Source: Bacillus sp. CGMCC 1.16541 (GTDB lineage Bacteria > Bacillota > Bacilli > Bacillales > Bacillaceae_H). From it: 64,000 nt of DNA. The notes beneath the pieces are model-generated. The model had not been told where the DNA came from. It ran no database searches and saw nothing but the letters and a program-made list of their open reading frames with translations. Each line of letters opens with the position of its first letter. The first letter of the stretch is position 1. This document shows positions 25,049 through 34,449 of the stretch, one piece after another. The stretch lies in NCBI RefSeq assembly GCF_003184905.1, contig NZ_KZ821207.1:8894-72893 (forward strand), written 5' to 3'. Both the position numbers and the translations under genes were made by a program.

Positions 25049-25750
25049 TTAAAAATACTCTTTTTGAAGCTTATCAAGATTCGCTTTTGTGATGAGTGCG
25101 GTCTTGTTCGTTTGTTGAAACGTAATTGAATACGAATGCTTCGTATAAAGAGAAAAGTTTTTCACGTAATGAATGTTAATGATAAATGCACGGTGTGATC
25201 GTAAAAAATGGCGCGCTTGAAATTCAGGTTCCAGCTCACTTAACGATTGATACGTGGAATACTCTCCATTCGTTGTGACAATCGTTGTGGACCGCCCTGT
25301 TCGTTCAATAAACACAATGTCTTTCTTATTTAAAATTTGCATCTCTGTTTTTTGTTTTAACATGAGCTTGTCATGATCTTCTTTTTTCTCTTTCTTTTGT
25401 TCAAATCGGGCAATTCCTTTTAAAAGGCGGTCGCGTGAGTAAGGTTTCATAATGTAATCAAGCACATCTAACTCAAAGGCGTGAACGGCAAAACCACTAT
25501 GACCGGTCACAAAAATCACTTTTATATCGAGCGCGTAACTATTAATGAAGTCCGCTAACTCATAACCTGATAAACGAGGCATTTCTATATCGGTAATTAA
25601 TAAATCAATGTCGTTCTTTTTAATTTGTTCATACGCTTCTTCTGCGTCATTAGTAGAAAAGACGATGTCAACATGAGGAAGCTGTGACACTGTGACATGC
25701 AGTTTTTCTAAATCATATTTTTGATCATCCACAAGACCGACCTTCATCAT
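25049..25750 (-). CDS. natR: NatR-like LytTR response regulator
   Basis: This 233-residue protein has a receiver domain with the phospho-Asp in LLITDIEMPRLSG, FVTGHSGFAVHAFE and the Lys of IMKPYSRDRL. A LytTR DNA-binding domain follows (KKDIVFIERTGRSTTIVTTN, FLRSHRAFIINI). LytTR proteins bind two direct repeats about two helical turns apart, and just such a pair lies upstream of natA. ATG 25750 is chosen because GAGGG precedes it by 6 bases; the longer frame to 25792 lacks a ribosome site. Confidence 0.9.
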   Translation of the reverse strand: MMKVGLVDDQKYDLEKLHVTVSQLPHVDIVFSTNDAEEAYEQIKKNDIDLLITDIEMPRLSGYELADFINSYALDIKVIFVTGHSGFAVHAFELDVLDYIMKPYSRDRLLKGIARFEQKKEKKEDHDKLMLKQKTEMQILNKKDIVFIERTGRSTTIVTTNGEYSTYQSLSELEPEFQARHFLRSHRAFIINIHYVKNFSLYTKHSYSITFQQTNKTALITKANLDKLQKEYF

Positions 25751-25814
25751 ATGCAACCCTCTTTGATTGATTATTTGTACCCATTTTACCATGTTTTACA
25801 AAATGATAGGACCT

Positions 25815-25880
25815 TTTCATGACAATAAACGCCCGTTTCATGACAACATCGGTGTGCGAATTGTCGTTTCCTTTTATGAT
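25815..25880 (+). promoter_or_regulatory. direct repeat (likely NatR operator) and natA promoter
   Basis: TTTCATGACAA occurs at 25815-25825 and 25836-25846, exactly 21 bp apart. TATGAT at 25875-25880 is a good -10, but the -35 position (about 25852) is poor (GTGTGC). This agrees with activator dependence, the repeats ending 5 bp upstream. Confidence 0.65.
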
Positions 25881-25919
25881 AAAAACAGAACAAAACGGAA
25901 GGCGAAAGGGGCTTTTACG

Positions 25920-26663
25920 ATGATTGAAATCAAACACGTGTCGCGCGAATTTAAAGAAAAAAAGCAAACGATTCAAGCAGTGAAAGATGTAACGTTTACA
26001 ATTCCAAAAGGTGAAATTGTCGGATTACTTGGGGAAAATGGGGCAGGAAAAACAACGTTGTTACGCATGATGTCCACGGTACTTGAACCAACAAGCGGAG
26101 AAGTGTTAATCAATGGCACAAATATTCATAAAGAACCAATGAAAGTAAAACAACAAATTGGCGTGTTATTCGGTGGTGAAACAGGTCTTTATGACCGGTT
26201 AACAGCGCGTGAAAATCTAGAATATTTCGCAGCATTTTACGGCATGAGTAAGCACGAAACAAAAGTGCGCATCGAAGAGCTTGCTAAGCGCTTTGGCATG
26301 AAAGAGTATTTAGACCGTCGGGTTGGTGGGTTTTCAAAAGGGATGCGTCAAAAAGTAGCCATTGCACGAACGATTTTACACAACCCCGATGTCATTTTCT
26401 TTGACGAACCAACAACGGGACTAGACATCACAGCAGCCAACATGTTCCGAGAGCTTGTGCGTCAGTTGAAAAAAGAAGGGAAAACCATTGTGTTTTCAAG
26501 TCACATTATGGAAGAAGTCGAACAGCTTTGTCAGTCCATCATTATGATTCATAAAGGGCAAATGATCTATCAAGGATCAAACGAACAACTGTACCGCGAA
26601 GAAGAAAGTCGCGACTTAAACTATATCTTTATGTCACGCATTGTGAGAGGAGAATCGGCATGA
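25920..26663 (+). CDS. natA: NatA-like ABC transporter ATP-binding protein
   Basis: This 247-residue ATPase has Walker A (GENGAGKTT), the Q loop, the signature GGFSKGMRQKVAIAR, Walker B (VIFFDEPTTGLD) and the H loop (SSHIME). It energises NatB for ATP-driven Na+ export. ATG 25920 starts MIEIKHVSREF, with AAAGGGGC 7 bases upstream; the long open frame before it is non-coding leader. The gene overlaps natB by 4 bp. Confidence 0.95.
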   Translation: MIEIKHVSREFKEKKQTIQAVKDVTFTIPKGEIVGLLGENGAGKTTLLRMMSTVLEPTSGEVLINGTNIHKEPMKVKQQIGVLFGGETGLYDRLTARENLEYFAAFYGMSKHETKVRIEELAKRFGMKEYLDRRVGGFSKGMRQKVAIARTILHNPDVIFFDEPTTGLDITAANMFRELVRQLKKEGKTIVFSSHIMEEVEQLCQSIIMIHKGQMIYQGSNEQLYREEESRDLNYIFMSRIVRGESA

Positions 26664-27826
26664 TTTGGCATGTGTATAAAAAGGAATTAAAAGATTCATT
26701 ACGTGATAAAAAAACGATTTATTTGAGCATCTTACTTCCGATTCTATTTAACATCGGTATCTTGTTTTTCTTTGATATGTACATGTCAAATCAAGGAAAA
26801 GACAACATGAGCATTGCGGTTAGTGAGCAAGCAGACAATACGGTCGTGCAATGGATCGAACAAGGAGAAAATGTCACGATTGAAAAAGTGACAAATCCAA
26901 AAGAAGCGGTCGAAGAAGGAAAAGCACTCGTAGCAGTTGAAATGGATGAGGACTTTATGACGAAACTGCAAAACAGCGAAGCTGCAAATATTACCGTCTA
27001 TGCAGATCCAACAAGTACGAAAGCGTCGGCAGCTAGTGATTACGTGATGACGGTCTTAACGATGCAACGTGAACAAGTAATTGCACAACGTCTTGAACAA
27101 TTAAACATTCAAAACTCCGATATCACGCCGTTTGAAGTGAACATGGAAGGATTAACAGAAGCGGATGATGGTTCCCTTTATATGATTTCAATTTTTGCTC
27201 AACTTGTCATTGTGATTGGTGTTTTAATGGGTGGCATGCCCGCGGCTAGTGATTTGTTTGCAGGTGAAAAAGAGCGCAATACGATGGAAGCATTGCTCAT
27301 GACACCAGCGAAGCGACTAGATTTAATTGTCGGAAAGTGGTTCACGATCGCAACACTTGGGATGTTAAGTGGACTGTTTTCAGTCGTCACATTCGTTGTA
27401 TTTGTTCAATACTTTACAGAAACGCTTGTGGAGGCGTTGAACATTTCAGAGAATCTGTTATTTTTCACAGGTAGCTTAGTAGTCGGCATTATCGTCTTCT
27501 CATTGTTAGCGGCATGTGTGTTCGCGATGCTTAGCTTGATGGCAAATACGATGAAAGAAGCACAAAACTACATTTCACCAATGATGACAGTCGCGATGAT
27601 TCCGTACTTCTTATTGATTGGTACGTCAGTGAATGAGTTAACTTCGACACACTTTTTAATTCCGTTCTTAAATATTTACGCACTCATCAAACAATTAATC
27701 TATGGTGTATACGATGTAACGAGTATCTTGTATGTGGTAGGAAGTTCAGTTGTGATGATTGGCATTACATTCGTCATTGCCTACATGATGTTTACAAAGA
27801 GTCGCTGGGTGTTAGGGAAATCGTAA
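26660..27826 (+). CDS. natB: NatB-like ABC-2 permease (Na+ efflux)
   Basis: This 388-residue protein has a first helix at about 20-42 after KELKDSLRDKKT. A large extracytoplasmic domain (about 45-175) follows, then five more helices from about residue 180, with FAGEKERNTMEALLMTP, the ABC-2 coupling motif, after the second helix. This is the NatB/YhaP layout. It overlaps natA (ATGA), indicating translational coupling. Confidence 0.9.
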   Translation: MIWHVYKKELKDSLRDKKTIYLSILLPILFNIGILFFFDMYMSNQGKDNMSIAVSEQADNTVVQWIEQGENVTIEKVTNPKEAVEEGKALVAVEMDEDFMTKLQNSEAANITVYADPTSTKASAASDYVMTVLTMQREQVIAQRLEQLNIQNSDITPFEVNMEGLTEADDGSLYMISIFAQLVIVIGVLMGGMPAASDLFAGEKERNTMEALLMTPAKRLDLIVGKWFTIATLGMLSGLFSVVTFVVFVQYFTETLVEALNISENLLFFTGSLVVGIIVFSLLAACVFAMLSLMANTMKEAQNYISPMMTVAMIPYFLLIGTSVNELTSTHFLIPFLNIYALIKQLIYGVYDVTSILYVVGSSVVMIGITFVIAYMMFTKSRWVLGKS

Positions 27827-27844
27827 AATTATAGCTTTCTTTGG

Positions 27845-27890
27845 CGAATTTCTTCTAGTTTTGTCATGCTAGGAGGAATTCGTTTTCTTT
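27845..27890 (+). terminator. terminator after natB
   Basis: Imperfect hairpin CGAATTTCTTCTAG / CTAGGAGGAATTCG followed by TTTTCTTTT. Confidence 0.7.
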
Positions 27891-27935
27891 TCGCGAAAAC
27901 CCGTAGTAATACGAAAAGCACGCGGAGGGATGAAG

Positions 27936-28820
27936 ATGAAAACGAACGAAGTTGCAAAGATTTTAGGTGTTCATCCAAGTACGGTCTTAAAATGGGTGAA
28001 ACAACACGACATGGAACCGGAGAAAAATGAATTTGGGCATTGTGAATTTACGGAAAAAGAAGTCGAAAAGCTACAAGAAATTCAACAAAACCGCCAGCGT
28101 CAAAGTGTTGTCAAAGTCATTCAAAAAGAAGAAATCATCCCAAACGAACAAATAAGCGCGATTCAAAAGCAATTAGATGAGCTAACTGCTCGTTTACCAG
28201 AAAAGCAACGTGAGATCACATCGAATGGCCAGATGGAAAGAATGCAGCAGCAATTAGACGAATTAACGATGCGTATTGAGCAAGAGCCACACCCTTCGCG
28301 TTCAGACGATCACCTCGCAACCATGCAAAAACAACTCGATGAAGTGATGACCTATGTAAAAGGAAATGAAGCGTACGAAGAAGCAGCGACCACGACACAA
28401 ATGGAACAGGTGCAAAAACAACTTGATGAAATGATGACGCTTGTTGCTGAAAAAGAAGAAGAGTCTAAATTAAATAGACGACTACAAAAGCAAATTGACG
28501 AACTAACGTCACGTATTAAAAAAAATGAAGCGAAGCTCGTTCCGGTTCAAAATGAACACGTGCAAGACGTTCAAAAGCAGCTTGAACATTTACGTCTGCG
28601 AATGGTAGAAAACGAAAAACGCATTGATGAAAAAGCGGGCGAAGTGGTGACGTTTCAAATTTTAGAACATCGTTCAGAAATTGAGCAGCTCACACGCACG
28701 ATTAAAAAGCTTGAAGGAAAAATGGACGTGATGCAAGAGAAATTGAAGCAGTATGAAAGTCCACAACCTAAAAAAGCAGCTCCAAAATGGCGTACATTTT
28801 TAACGGGTATTTTTAGTTAG
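27936..28820 (+). CDS. racA: RacA-like HTH and coiled-coil protein
   Basis: This 294-residue protein has an N-terminal MerR-type HTH (TNEVAKILGVHPSTVLKWVKQ...NEFGHCEF), closely like RacA, which anchors the chromosome to the cell pole during spore formation. After about residue 60 it is almost all coiled coil. It contains six variants of a QKQLDELxxRL module, near residues 78, 105, 132, 157, 185 and 211. The C terminus is basic and aromatic (KWRTFLTGIFS), as expected for membrane or DivIVA targeting. It is much longer than B. subtilis RacA (184 residues). ATG 27936 has GGAGGG 6 bases before it. Confidence 0.7.
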   Translation: MKTNEVAKILGVHPSTVLKWVKQHDMEPEKNEFGHCEFTEKEVEKLQEIQQNRQRQSVVKVIQKEEIIPNEQISAIQKQLDELTARLPEKQREITSNGQMERMQQQLDELTMRIEQEPHPSRSDDHLATMQKQLDEVMTYVKGNEAYEEAATTTQMEQVQKQLDEMMTLVAEKEEESKLNRRLQKQIDELTSRIKKNEAKLVPVQNEHVQDVQKQLEHLRLRMVENEKRIDEKAGEVVTFQILEHRSEIEQLTRTIKKLEGKMDVMQEKLKQYESPQPKKAAPKWRTFLTGIFS

Positions 28821-28821
28821 C

Positions 28822-28859
28822 GAACAGATTCTCATTGAATGAGGTCTGTTCTTTTTTTG
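28822..28859 (+). terminator. terminator after racA
   Basis: GAACAGATTCTCAT / ATGAGGTCTGTTC hairpin with a T7 run. Confidence 0.85.
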
Positions 28860-28993
28860 TTTCCCGTCGTAACACGCATACAAATGATTCAATAAACTCA
28901 CGATAAGGAAAATGCGAGAGAAATTATTTCGGTATACGAAAAATTTTTTCTTGACGAAGAGCTTGTTTGTTTGTTAAAACTGTTTTATCTACT

Positions 28994-29022
28994 AATTATT
29001 TAATAAAGTGAAATAAATAATT
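28994..29022 (+). promoter_or_regulatory. inverted repeat upstream of the MarR gene
   Basis: AATTATTTA and TAAATAATT form a perfect 9-bp inverted repeat with an 11-bp spacer, 32 bp before the GTG start. It is a reasonable autoregulatory operator for the MarR protein. Confidence 0.45.
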
Positions 29023-29053
29023 TTTGACTATTTAGAAGAAAGAAGGAGAGTAA

Positions 29054-29479
29054 GTGGGGAAGAGACACGAGTTAATTCATGAGATGGAGTTGTTGTTTCG
29101 CAACGTTTTCCGTCAACTTCGACAAGAGATTCACGAGGTGTTAAACGCCGAGTTATCACCGAATGAGTTTATGACATTGCGTATGTTAAAAGACGGAGGA
29201 CCACAAAAAGTAACAGACATCTCGAAGCACTTAAATGTCTCAGCCAGTCATATTACGGCAGTGACAGATGTGTTGATTTCAAAGGACTATGTCGAGAGAA
29301 AGCGGTCGGAACAAGATCGACGCATCGTTGAAATTATCATTACAACAGCAGGTATAGCGGCGTTTGAGCGGATGGAACAAAAAAAGCAAGAGTACTTCTT
29401 TGAACGATTTCAACAATTTACGGATGAAGAAATTAAAATCATTATTACGTTATTTGAAAAGATTGATCGAACGAAATGA
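29054..29479 (+). CDS. MarR-family transcriptional regulator
   Basis: This 141-residue protein has the MarR winged-HTH course. It runs from an N-terminal helix, LSPNEFMTLRMLKDGGPQKV, through the recognition helix in LNVSASHITAVTDVLISKDYV to the wing RKRSEQDRRIVEIIIT. The start is GTG with AGAAGGAGAG upstream. It lies 43 bp before the DHA2 exporter gene, so it is the likely local repressor, released by a compound the pump removes. Confidence 0.92.
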   Translation: MGKRHELIHEMELLFRNVFRQLRQEIHEVLNAELSPNEFMTLRMLKDGGPQKVTDISKHLNVSASHITAVTDVLISKDYVERKRSEQDRRIVEIIITTAGIAAFERMEQKKQEYFFERFQQFTDEEIKIIITLFEKIDRTK

Positions 29480-29522
29480 AATGTTTCACTAAGTGAATGA
29501 ATTTACAGAAGGAAGTGTCAGT

Positions 29523-31109
29523 ATGGAGCATCTGGATCATAAAAAGAAAATTACCATCATGATTGCAATTATGGCAGCGATGTTGTTTGCGGCATTAAAC
29601 CAAACAATTGTCGGAACCGCCTTGCCACGTATTATCGCGGAACTTGGTGGGATTGAGTATTTTAGCTGGGTATTCACAATGTTCATGTTAGCATCTAGTA
29701 TTACTGCCATTTTAGTCGGAAAACTATCAGACATCTATGGACGAAAGCCCTTCATTTTAATTGGAATCGGTGTGTTTACCGTCGGCTCGTTATTAGCTGG
29801 CTTTTCCACTTCGATGTTTCAATTGATTGCGTGTCGTGGGATTCAAGGACTAGGTGGAGGACTCATTATGTCCACTGCTTTTACAGCGGTCGGCGATTTG
29901 TTTTCACCACGTGAGCGCGGAAAGTGGCAAGGCATTATGGGGTCTGTGTTTGGGTTAGCGAGTGTATTCGGTCCTACATTAGGCGGCTGGATCGTCGATA
30001 ACGCGGATTGGCACTGGGTGTTTTGGGTGTTCTTACCGTTTGGGCTTGTGGCTTTCGTGTTAATTTGGTCGCTGTTTCCGAGTGTGGAGAAGAAACCAGG
30101 TGAGAAAGTCGATTATGTCGGTTCACTCTTTTTAACGACAACGATCGTCCCGTTACTGCTTGCATTTTCATGGGCAGGTTCGAAGTACGATTGGGGTTCT
30201 GGGCAAATCATTGGCTTGTTTGTCGCAACCATCGCGTCACTTGCTATTTTTATCGTGGTTGAAAAGAAAGCGAAAAGTCCCGTACTGCCACTGGATTTAT
30301 TTAAAAATAACATTTTCTCCTTAGCAAATATCGTCGGCTTTATTTTAGGCGCGGGAATGTTTGGTGCTGCGATGTACATTCCGTTTTTTATTCAAGGGGT
30401 TATTGGTGAATCGGCCACTGCATCCGGCCTTATTATGATGCCGATGACGCTATCGATGGTAGCAGCTAGTACGCTTGGTGGTCAATTTATGACAAAAACA
30501 GGGAAATACAAAGCGTTAGCCATCACAGGTCTTTTGGTCATGTCTGGTGGAATGTTCTCCCTTTCTGCAATGGACCCATCTACATCGGTGACCATCGTTG
30601 TCTTAAACAATATTTTAGTCGGTCTTGGTCTTGGAATGAGCTTTCCGGTCTTCACCTTGATTATTCAAAATGCTGTATCTCAGCAATTCTTAGGGGTTGC
30701 AACCGCTTCGTCTCAATTGTTCCGTCAAATTGGAGGAACAGTTGGAGTGGCGATTATGGGAACAATGATGAACGTGCGTATGAATGAGCAAATGGAACAA
30801 GGAAGCGGTGAGACAGGAAAACTTGCACAAAACCCTGAACTTGCTAAGCAACTACAAGGACTAGACCCACAAGTATTGATGGACCCGGATCGTCTTGGTC
30901 AAATTCAACAACAAATCCCACCACAATTTCAAGAAGCGTTCGGCGGGATTGTGAACATGCTTCGTGAGTCGTTAAGCTATGCATTAACAGGCGTTTATTT
31001 CACGGCAGCCTTCATTATTATTATCGGAGTGGCATTAACATTTTTCATTAAAGAAATTCCGCTTCGTACAAGTCAAAAAGTAGAAGAGAAAAAAGAAGAA
31101 GTAGTTTAA
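29523..31109 (+). CDS. MFS exporter of the EmrB/QacA (DHA2) type, 14 membrane segments
   Basis: This 528-residue protein opens with MAAMLFAALNQTIVGTALPRI, the D1-like motif of DHA2 pumps. Motif A is GKLSDIYGRKP, and RGIQGLGGGLIMSTAFTAVGDLF, GSVFGLASVFGPTLGGW (motif C) follow. Fourteen helices are predicted, with a longer soluble loop before the last. It probably exports cationic or hydrophobic drugs. ATG 29523 is chosen (AAGGAAG upstream); the frame to 29493 has no ribosome site. It is in one operon with the MarR gene. Confidence 0.92.
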   Translation: MEHLDHKKKITIMIAIMAAMLFAALNQTIVGTALPRIIAELGGIEYFSWVFTMFMLASSITAILVGKLSDIYGRKPFILIGIGVFTVGSLLAGFSTSMFQLIACRGIQGLGGGLIMSTAFTAVGDLFSPRERGKWQGIMGSVFGLASVFGPTLGGWIVDNADWHWVFWVFLPFGLVAFVLIWSLFPSVEKKPGEKVDYVGSLFLTTTIVPLLLAFSWAGSKYDWGSGQIIGLFVATIASLAIFIVVEKKAKSPVLPLDLFKNNIFSLANIVGFILGAGMFGAAMYIPFFIQGVIGESATASGLIMMPMTLSMVAASTLGGQFMTKTGKYKALAITGLLVMSGGMFSLSAMDPSTSVTIVVLNNILVGLGLGMSFPVFTLIIQNAVSQQFLGVATASSQLFRQIGGTVGVAIMGTMMNVRMNEQMEQGSGETGKLAQNPELAKQLQGLDPQVLMDPDRLGQIQQQIPPQFQEAFGGIVNMLRESLSYALTGVYFTAAFIIIIGVALTFFIKEIPLRTSQKVEEKKEEVV

Positions 31110-31117
31110 CAAGAGGG

Positions 31118-31163
31118 GTGTGTGACATGTGGCATTAATGGCTTCGTGTCGCACACTTTTTTT
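31118..31163 (+). terminator. terminator after the DHA2 exporter gene
   Basis: GTGTGTGACA / TGTCGCACAC stem with a T7 run. Confidence 0.8.
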
Positions 31164-31236
31164 GAAAAAGCATCAAATTTGGTTACAACAAGCAAGAGGC
31201 GTATAATAGAGAAAAAGCCTATAGGAGGTTAGCGAC

Positions 31237-32193
31237 ATGACAACAAATTATGAGTTAGCGACGTTTGCTGGTGGTTGCTTTTGGTGCATGGTCAAGCCGT
31301 TTGACGAGCAACCAGGCATTGAAAAAGTTGTGTCTGGTTACACCGGTGGCCACACGGAAAATCCAACGTACAAAGAAGTGTGCTCCGAAACAACAGGACA
31401 TTATGAAGCGGTTCAAATTACGTTTGATCCAGATGTGTTTCCATATGAAAAGTTATTAGAGTTATATTGGCAACAAATTGATCCAACAGACGCAGGTGGT
31501 CAATTTGCCGATCGTGGTGATTCGTACCGCACGGCGATTTTTTATCATAACGACAAACAAAGAGAATTAGCGGAGCAATCGAAACAATTGCTTGCGGAAA
31601 GTGGCCGTTTTAAAGATCCAATCGTAACAGCCATCTTGCCAGCCAAGCCATTTTATGAAGCGGAAGAATATCATCAGCATTACTATAAAAAGAATGCATT
31701 TCGTTATTCAATGTACCGAAACGGATCTGGACGTGCAAAGTTCATCAAAGAAAACTGGCGCAACTTTGAGCTTGATAAAGAGTTAAAAGAACGATTAACA
31801 CCGATTCAATATGAAGTGACACAAAATGATGCAACGGAACCACCGTTTCGCAATGAGTTTTGGAATCATACGGAAGAAGGTATTTATGTTGATATCGTAT
31901 CAGGTGAGCCATTGTTTAGTTCAAAAGATAAATATGACGCGGGATGCGGCTGGCCATCGTTTACAAAACCATTAAAATCAGAACAAATAAAAGAAAACAT
32001 GGATGTGAGCCACAACATGGTGCGCACAGAAGTGAGAAGTAAAGATGCAAACTCTCACTTAGGTCATGTGTTTGATGACGGACCAGGTGAAAACGGTCTT
32101 CGCTACTGCATCAATTCAGCTGCTCTTCGTTTCATTCCGAAACAAGACCTCGAAAAAGAAGGATACGGCGAATTTTTAGCTCACTTTGAATGA
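31237..32193 (+). CDS. msrAB: fused peptide methionine sulfoxide reductase MsrA-MsrB
   Basis: This 318-residue bifunctional protein starts with MsrA (about 1-155: [15 protein letters not shown] with the catalytic Cys; YHQHYYKKN). It continues with MsrB (about 175-310: [37 protein letters not shown] with the catalytic Cys). It reduces both S- and R-methionine sulfoxide in oxidised proteins. MsrB lacks the CxxC zinc pairs, as in many fused forms. The start has AGGAGG. It is transcribed alone. Confidence 0.96.
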   Translation: MTTNYELATFAGGCFWCMVKPFDEQPGIEKVVSGYTGGHTENPTYKEVCSETTGHYEAVQITFDPDVFPYEKLLELYWQQIDPTDAGGQFADRGDSYRTAIFYHNDKQRELAEQSKQLLAESGRFKDPIVTAILPAKPFYEAEEYHQHYYKKNAFRYSMYRNGSGRAKFIKENWRNFELDKELKERLTPIQYEVTQNDATEPPFRNEFWNHTEEGIYVDIVSGEPLFSSKDKYDAGCGWPSFTKPLKSEQIKENMDVSHNMVRTEVRSKDANSHLGHVFDDGPGENGLRYCINSAALRFIPKQDLEKEGYGEFLAHFE

Positions 32194-32209
32194 GCGATAA
32201 CGATAAACC

Positions 32210-32250
32210 AAAAAGGCGAGAGACATTATTTCTGTTCTCTTGCCTTTTTT
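32210..32250. terminator. bidirectional terminator between msrAB and the ger operon
   Basis: AAAAAGGCGAGAGA / TCTCTTGCCTTTTTT hairpin; it contains the stop codon of the gerAB-like gene. Confidence 0.85.
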
Positions 32251-33326
32251 ATTTTCGCTCGAAGCAGTCCGTATACAAATAAAAACGGAATGTAAAAGTA
32301 AATCATATACATGCCTATTTTTGATGTATTGTTATTAAGGGCATCAATCATTTTTCGGTTATCAAAATATATACTTAGAGCAAGTAGCGCAATCATCGCT
32401 ATAAACACATAAATGGAAGGTTTCCCGCCAAATTGACGTTTAAACACTCGAACGGTGCACCATGTATTCACGCAAATAACCGGTAGAACAACGAGTAGCC
32501 ACAACGAAATGACGATATACTCAAAACGTTGACTAAATGGAATTTCAATGATTTTCGCCATTGTTAACGTGGACCAAATGGTTTGTGACAACTGATCTTG
32601 GCTAAAGTACATAAACGTGACGATGGCAACAATCGTGTACATAATGATACTAAAAATCAACCCTTTTTGCGCCCACTTTTGACTCGACTTTCCATTTTTA
32701 ATAAACGGATAGTAAATAAGAATGGATTCAAATCCTAAATATTCAAATGTGACAATTTTACAAGATTCAAACAAGTCTTTGATCCCGTGACTCATAATGG
32801 GTAAAAGGTTATCCACCTCTGCATACTTTAGCGGATACAATAACGAGAAGACAAGTGGAAGAGGAAGCATGACACCAAAGAAAGCAATTCCTGTAATGAG
32901 ACGAAATCCACCCGATACAATGTAATAGACAAGAGTTAAAAAGAAAATGGAAATATACCATGTGGCAAGTTGTGGAAACATCCACACTTGAAGCACTTCA
33001 ATGTACGTTCGGTAAACGGCAAAGGCAAAAGAGAAAAAGTAAACTGCGAAGATGATATTAAAGATACTCCCAATGAATTTGCCAAAGTACGCTTTGTGAA
33101 TGGCTATCAAGTCTGTGTTTTCACGGTTTAGCACGTTGTAACACATCCACGTTAAGATGCAAATGCTAATGCCGGATAAAATAATTGAAATCCACGCATC
33201 GTACCCTGCACCCCGAATAATATAACGTTGATAGCCTAAAATACCAACCCCAATTTGAACGGAGTGAATGAGAAAAAAGACAAAAGAAGGAGACACTTGG
33301 TATTTTTCATCAATGGTGTTATGCAT
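32226..33326 (-). CDS. gerAB: GerAB-type spore germination permease
   Basis: This 366-residue protein has about ten membrane helices of the endospore germination permease (APC-like) family. It starts YQVSPSFVFFLIHSVQIGVGILGYQRYI, the family's N-terminal signature. It is the likely germinant-binding subunit in the inner spore membrane. ATG 33326 is the start, since AAGGAGGAG lies 5 bases upstream. The longer open frame to 33479 overlaps gerAC and has no ribosome site. It is the last gene of an A-C-B operon. Confidence 0.9.
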   Translation of the reverse strand: MHNTIDEKYQVSPSFVFFLIHSVQIGVGILGYQRYIIRGAGYDAWISIILSGISICILTWMCYNVLNRENTDLIAIHKAYFGKFIGSIFNIIFAVYFFSFAFAVYRTYIEVLQVWMFPQLATWYISIFFLTLVYYIVSGGFRLITGIAFFGVMLPLPLVFSLLYPLKYAEVDNLLPIMSHGIKDLFESCKIVTFEYLGFESILIYYPFIKNGKSSQKWAQKGLIFSIIMYTIVAIVTFMYFSQDQLSQTIWSTLTMAKIIEIPFSQRFEYIVISLWLLVVLPVICVNTWCTVRVFKRQFGGKPSIYVFIAMIALLALSIYFDNRKMIDALNNNTSKIGMYMIYFYIPFLFVYGLLRAKIKKAREQK

Positions 33327-33339
33327 GTCTTCTCCTCCT

Positions 33340-34422
33340 TTATTCGTTAATGCCTGTTTGAACAAGCTGTACATCTGCTTTGACGTTAAAGTCCATCGTT
33401 GGATAATTACGTTTAAACTGTTGTTTCTTAAAATGTCGTGTTCGACTACGTGCATAATCAGTAAAGCAAATGGGATCAATATCTAGCTTTTGAAACTTTT
33501 TAATGAGCTTTTCGCCTTCTTTTTCAATATCACGCACCAGTTTCTTTTCAAGCATTTTTACGTTTTTAGGAGCGGTCAAATCAACCCAAGACGGATATTC
33601 TTTCACCAAGGCATCAATCTTCACGTTCACCGTAATAGATGAATTGTTATCTTCGTGATGTAAGTCGTAGTTGGTGCGAGCGCGAATGTTTTGAAGCACC
33701 ACTTCTCCTTTATGATCGTCACGTTTTATTTGCATCACATACCGTCCATGTTTTGAACCAGACGATAAAAGCTTAAACAAAAAGGTTTCTTTCATATTAA
33801 TCTTTGAAATCACTTTATCGCCTTTAAAAAGGGCTAATCCGGTTAGTTTAATGGCGTCTTTTTCTTGCTTAAGCATTGGCAATACCGCATCTCGGTCATC
33901 ACTAAAAAAATCAAATAAAAATACTTGGAAATTAGTAAGAGGTAAGTTCTCGGTTCGAATGTTTTGTTCAATCAAACTAGAGATGAACTGTGAATCACTT
34001 ACCTTTTTCTTTGTTACCGAACTGAGCATTTCATGGGCATCTCCTTGAACAATTGCCATTTGAAGCGTTCGCCCTAAGTCGGGATTACGAGCTACTGTAT
34101 TAATAACGTCGTCTAGTCCCTTCTTAGCAAGAGACTCCCCAATTACTACACTGCGTAACTGCCCGAATGCAACAGGAAGTGATGACTTATTGTTTAATTG
34201 AAGAGGAATATCAAAAATGGTATCTGCGGTTGTCGCAATAATACTAGGTTCTTCGGTTTGCCCATATTTAAATAATGGATATAAAATTGTCCCGCGAATT
34301 TTGTCATCTTCTTCTAAGTCAAGGCCATACGAATTGACAATCTGGATTTCATCAATAATTTCTTGGTCCGCACACCCTGTCGCAAGTACAACAGAAAAAG
34401 CAAGTAACCATAATTTTTTCAT
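33340..34422 (-). CDS. gerAC: GerAC-type germination lipoprotein
   Basis: This 360-residue protein has a lipoprotein signal with the lipobox LATGC (Cys at about residue 17). The Ger(x)C course follows: EIIDEIQIVNSYGLDLEE, a long mixed domain, and the C-terminal LVRDIEKEGEKLIKKFQKLDIDP. It sits on the outer face of the inner spore membrane. Its stop is 13 bp before gerAB. The ribosome site is weak (TGAGG), suggesting some dependence on translation from gerAA. Confidence 0.9.
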   Translation of the reverse strand: MKKLWLLAFSVVLATGCADQEIIDEIQIVNSYGLDLEEDDKIRGTILYPLFKYGQTEEPSIIATTADTIFDIPLQLNNKSSLPVAFGQLRSVVIGESLAKKGLDDVINTVARNPDLGRTLQMAIVQGDAHEMLSSVTKKKVSDSQFISSLIEQNIRTENLPLTNFQVFLFDFFSDDRDAVLPMLKQEKDAIKLTGLALFKGDKVISKINMKETFLFKLLSSGSKHGRYVMQIKRDDHKGEVVLQNIRARTNYDLHHEDNNSSITVNVKIDALVKEYPSWVDLTAPKNVKMLEKKLVRDIEKEGEKLIKKFQKLDIDPICFTDYARSRTRHFKKQQFKRNYPTMDFNVKADVQLVQTGINE

Positions 34423-34449
34423 ACAAACGATGCCTCACATGTTGAAAGA

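Noticed and set aside
33268-33486. Plus-strand ORF over the gerAB-gerAC junction
   Set aside because: Antisense to two well-supported germination genes, with no start signals.
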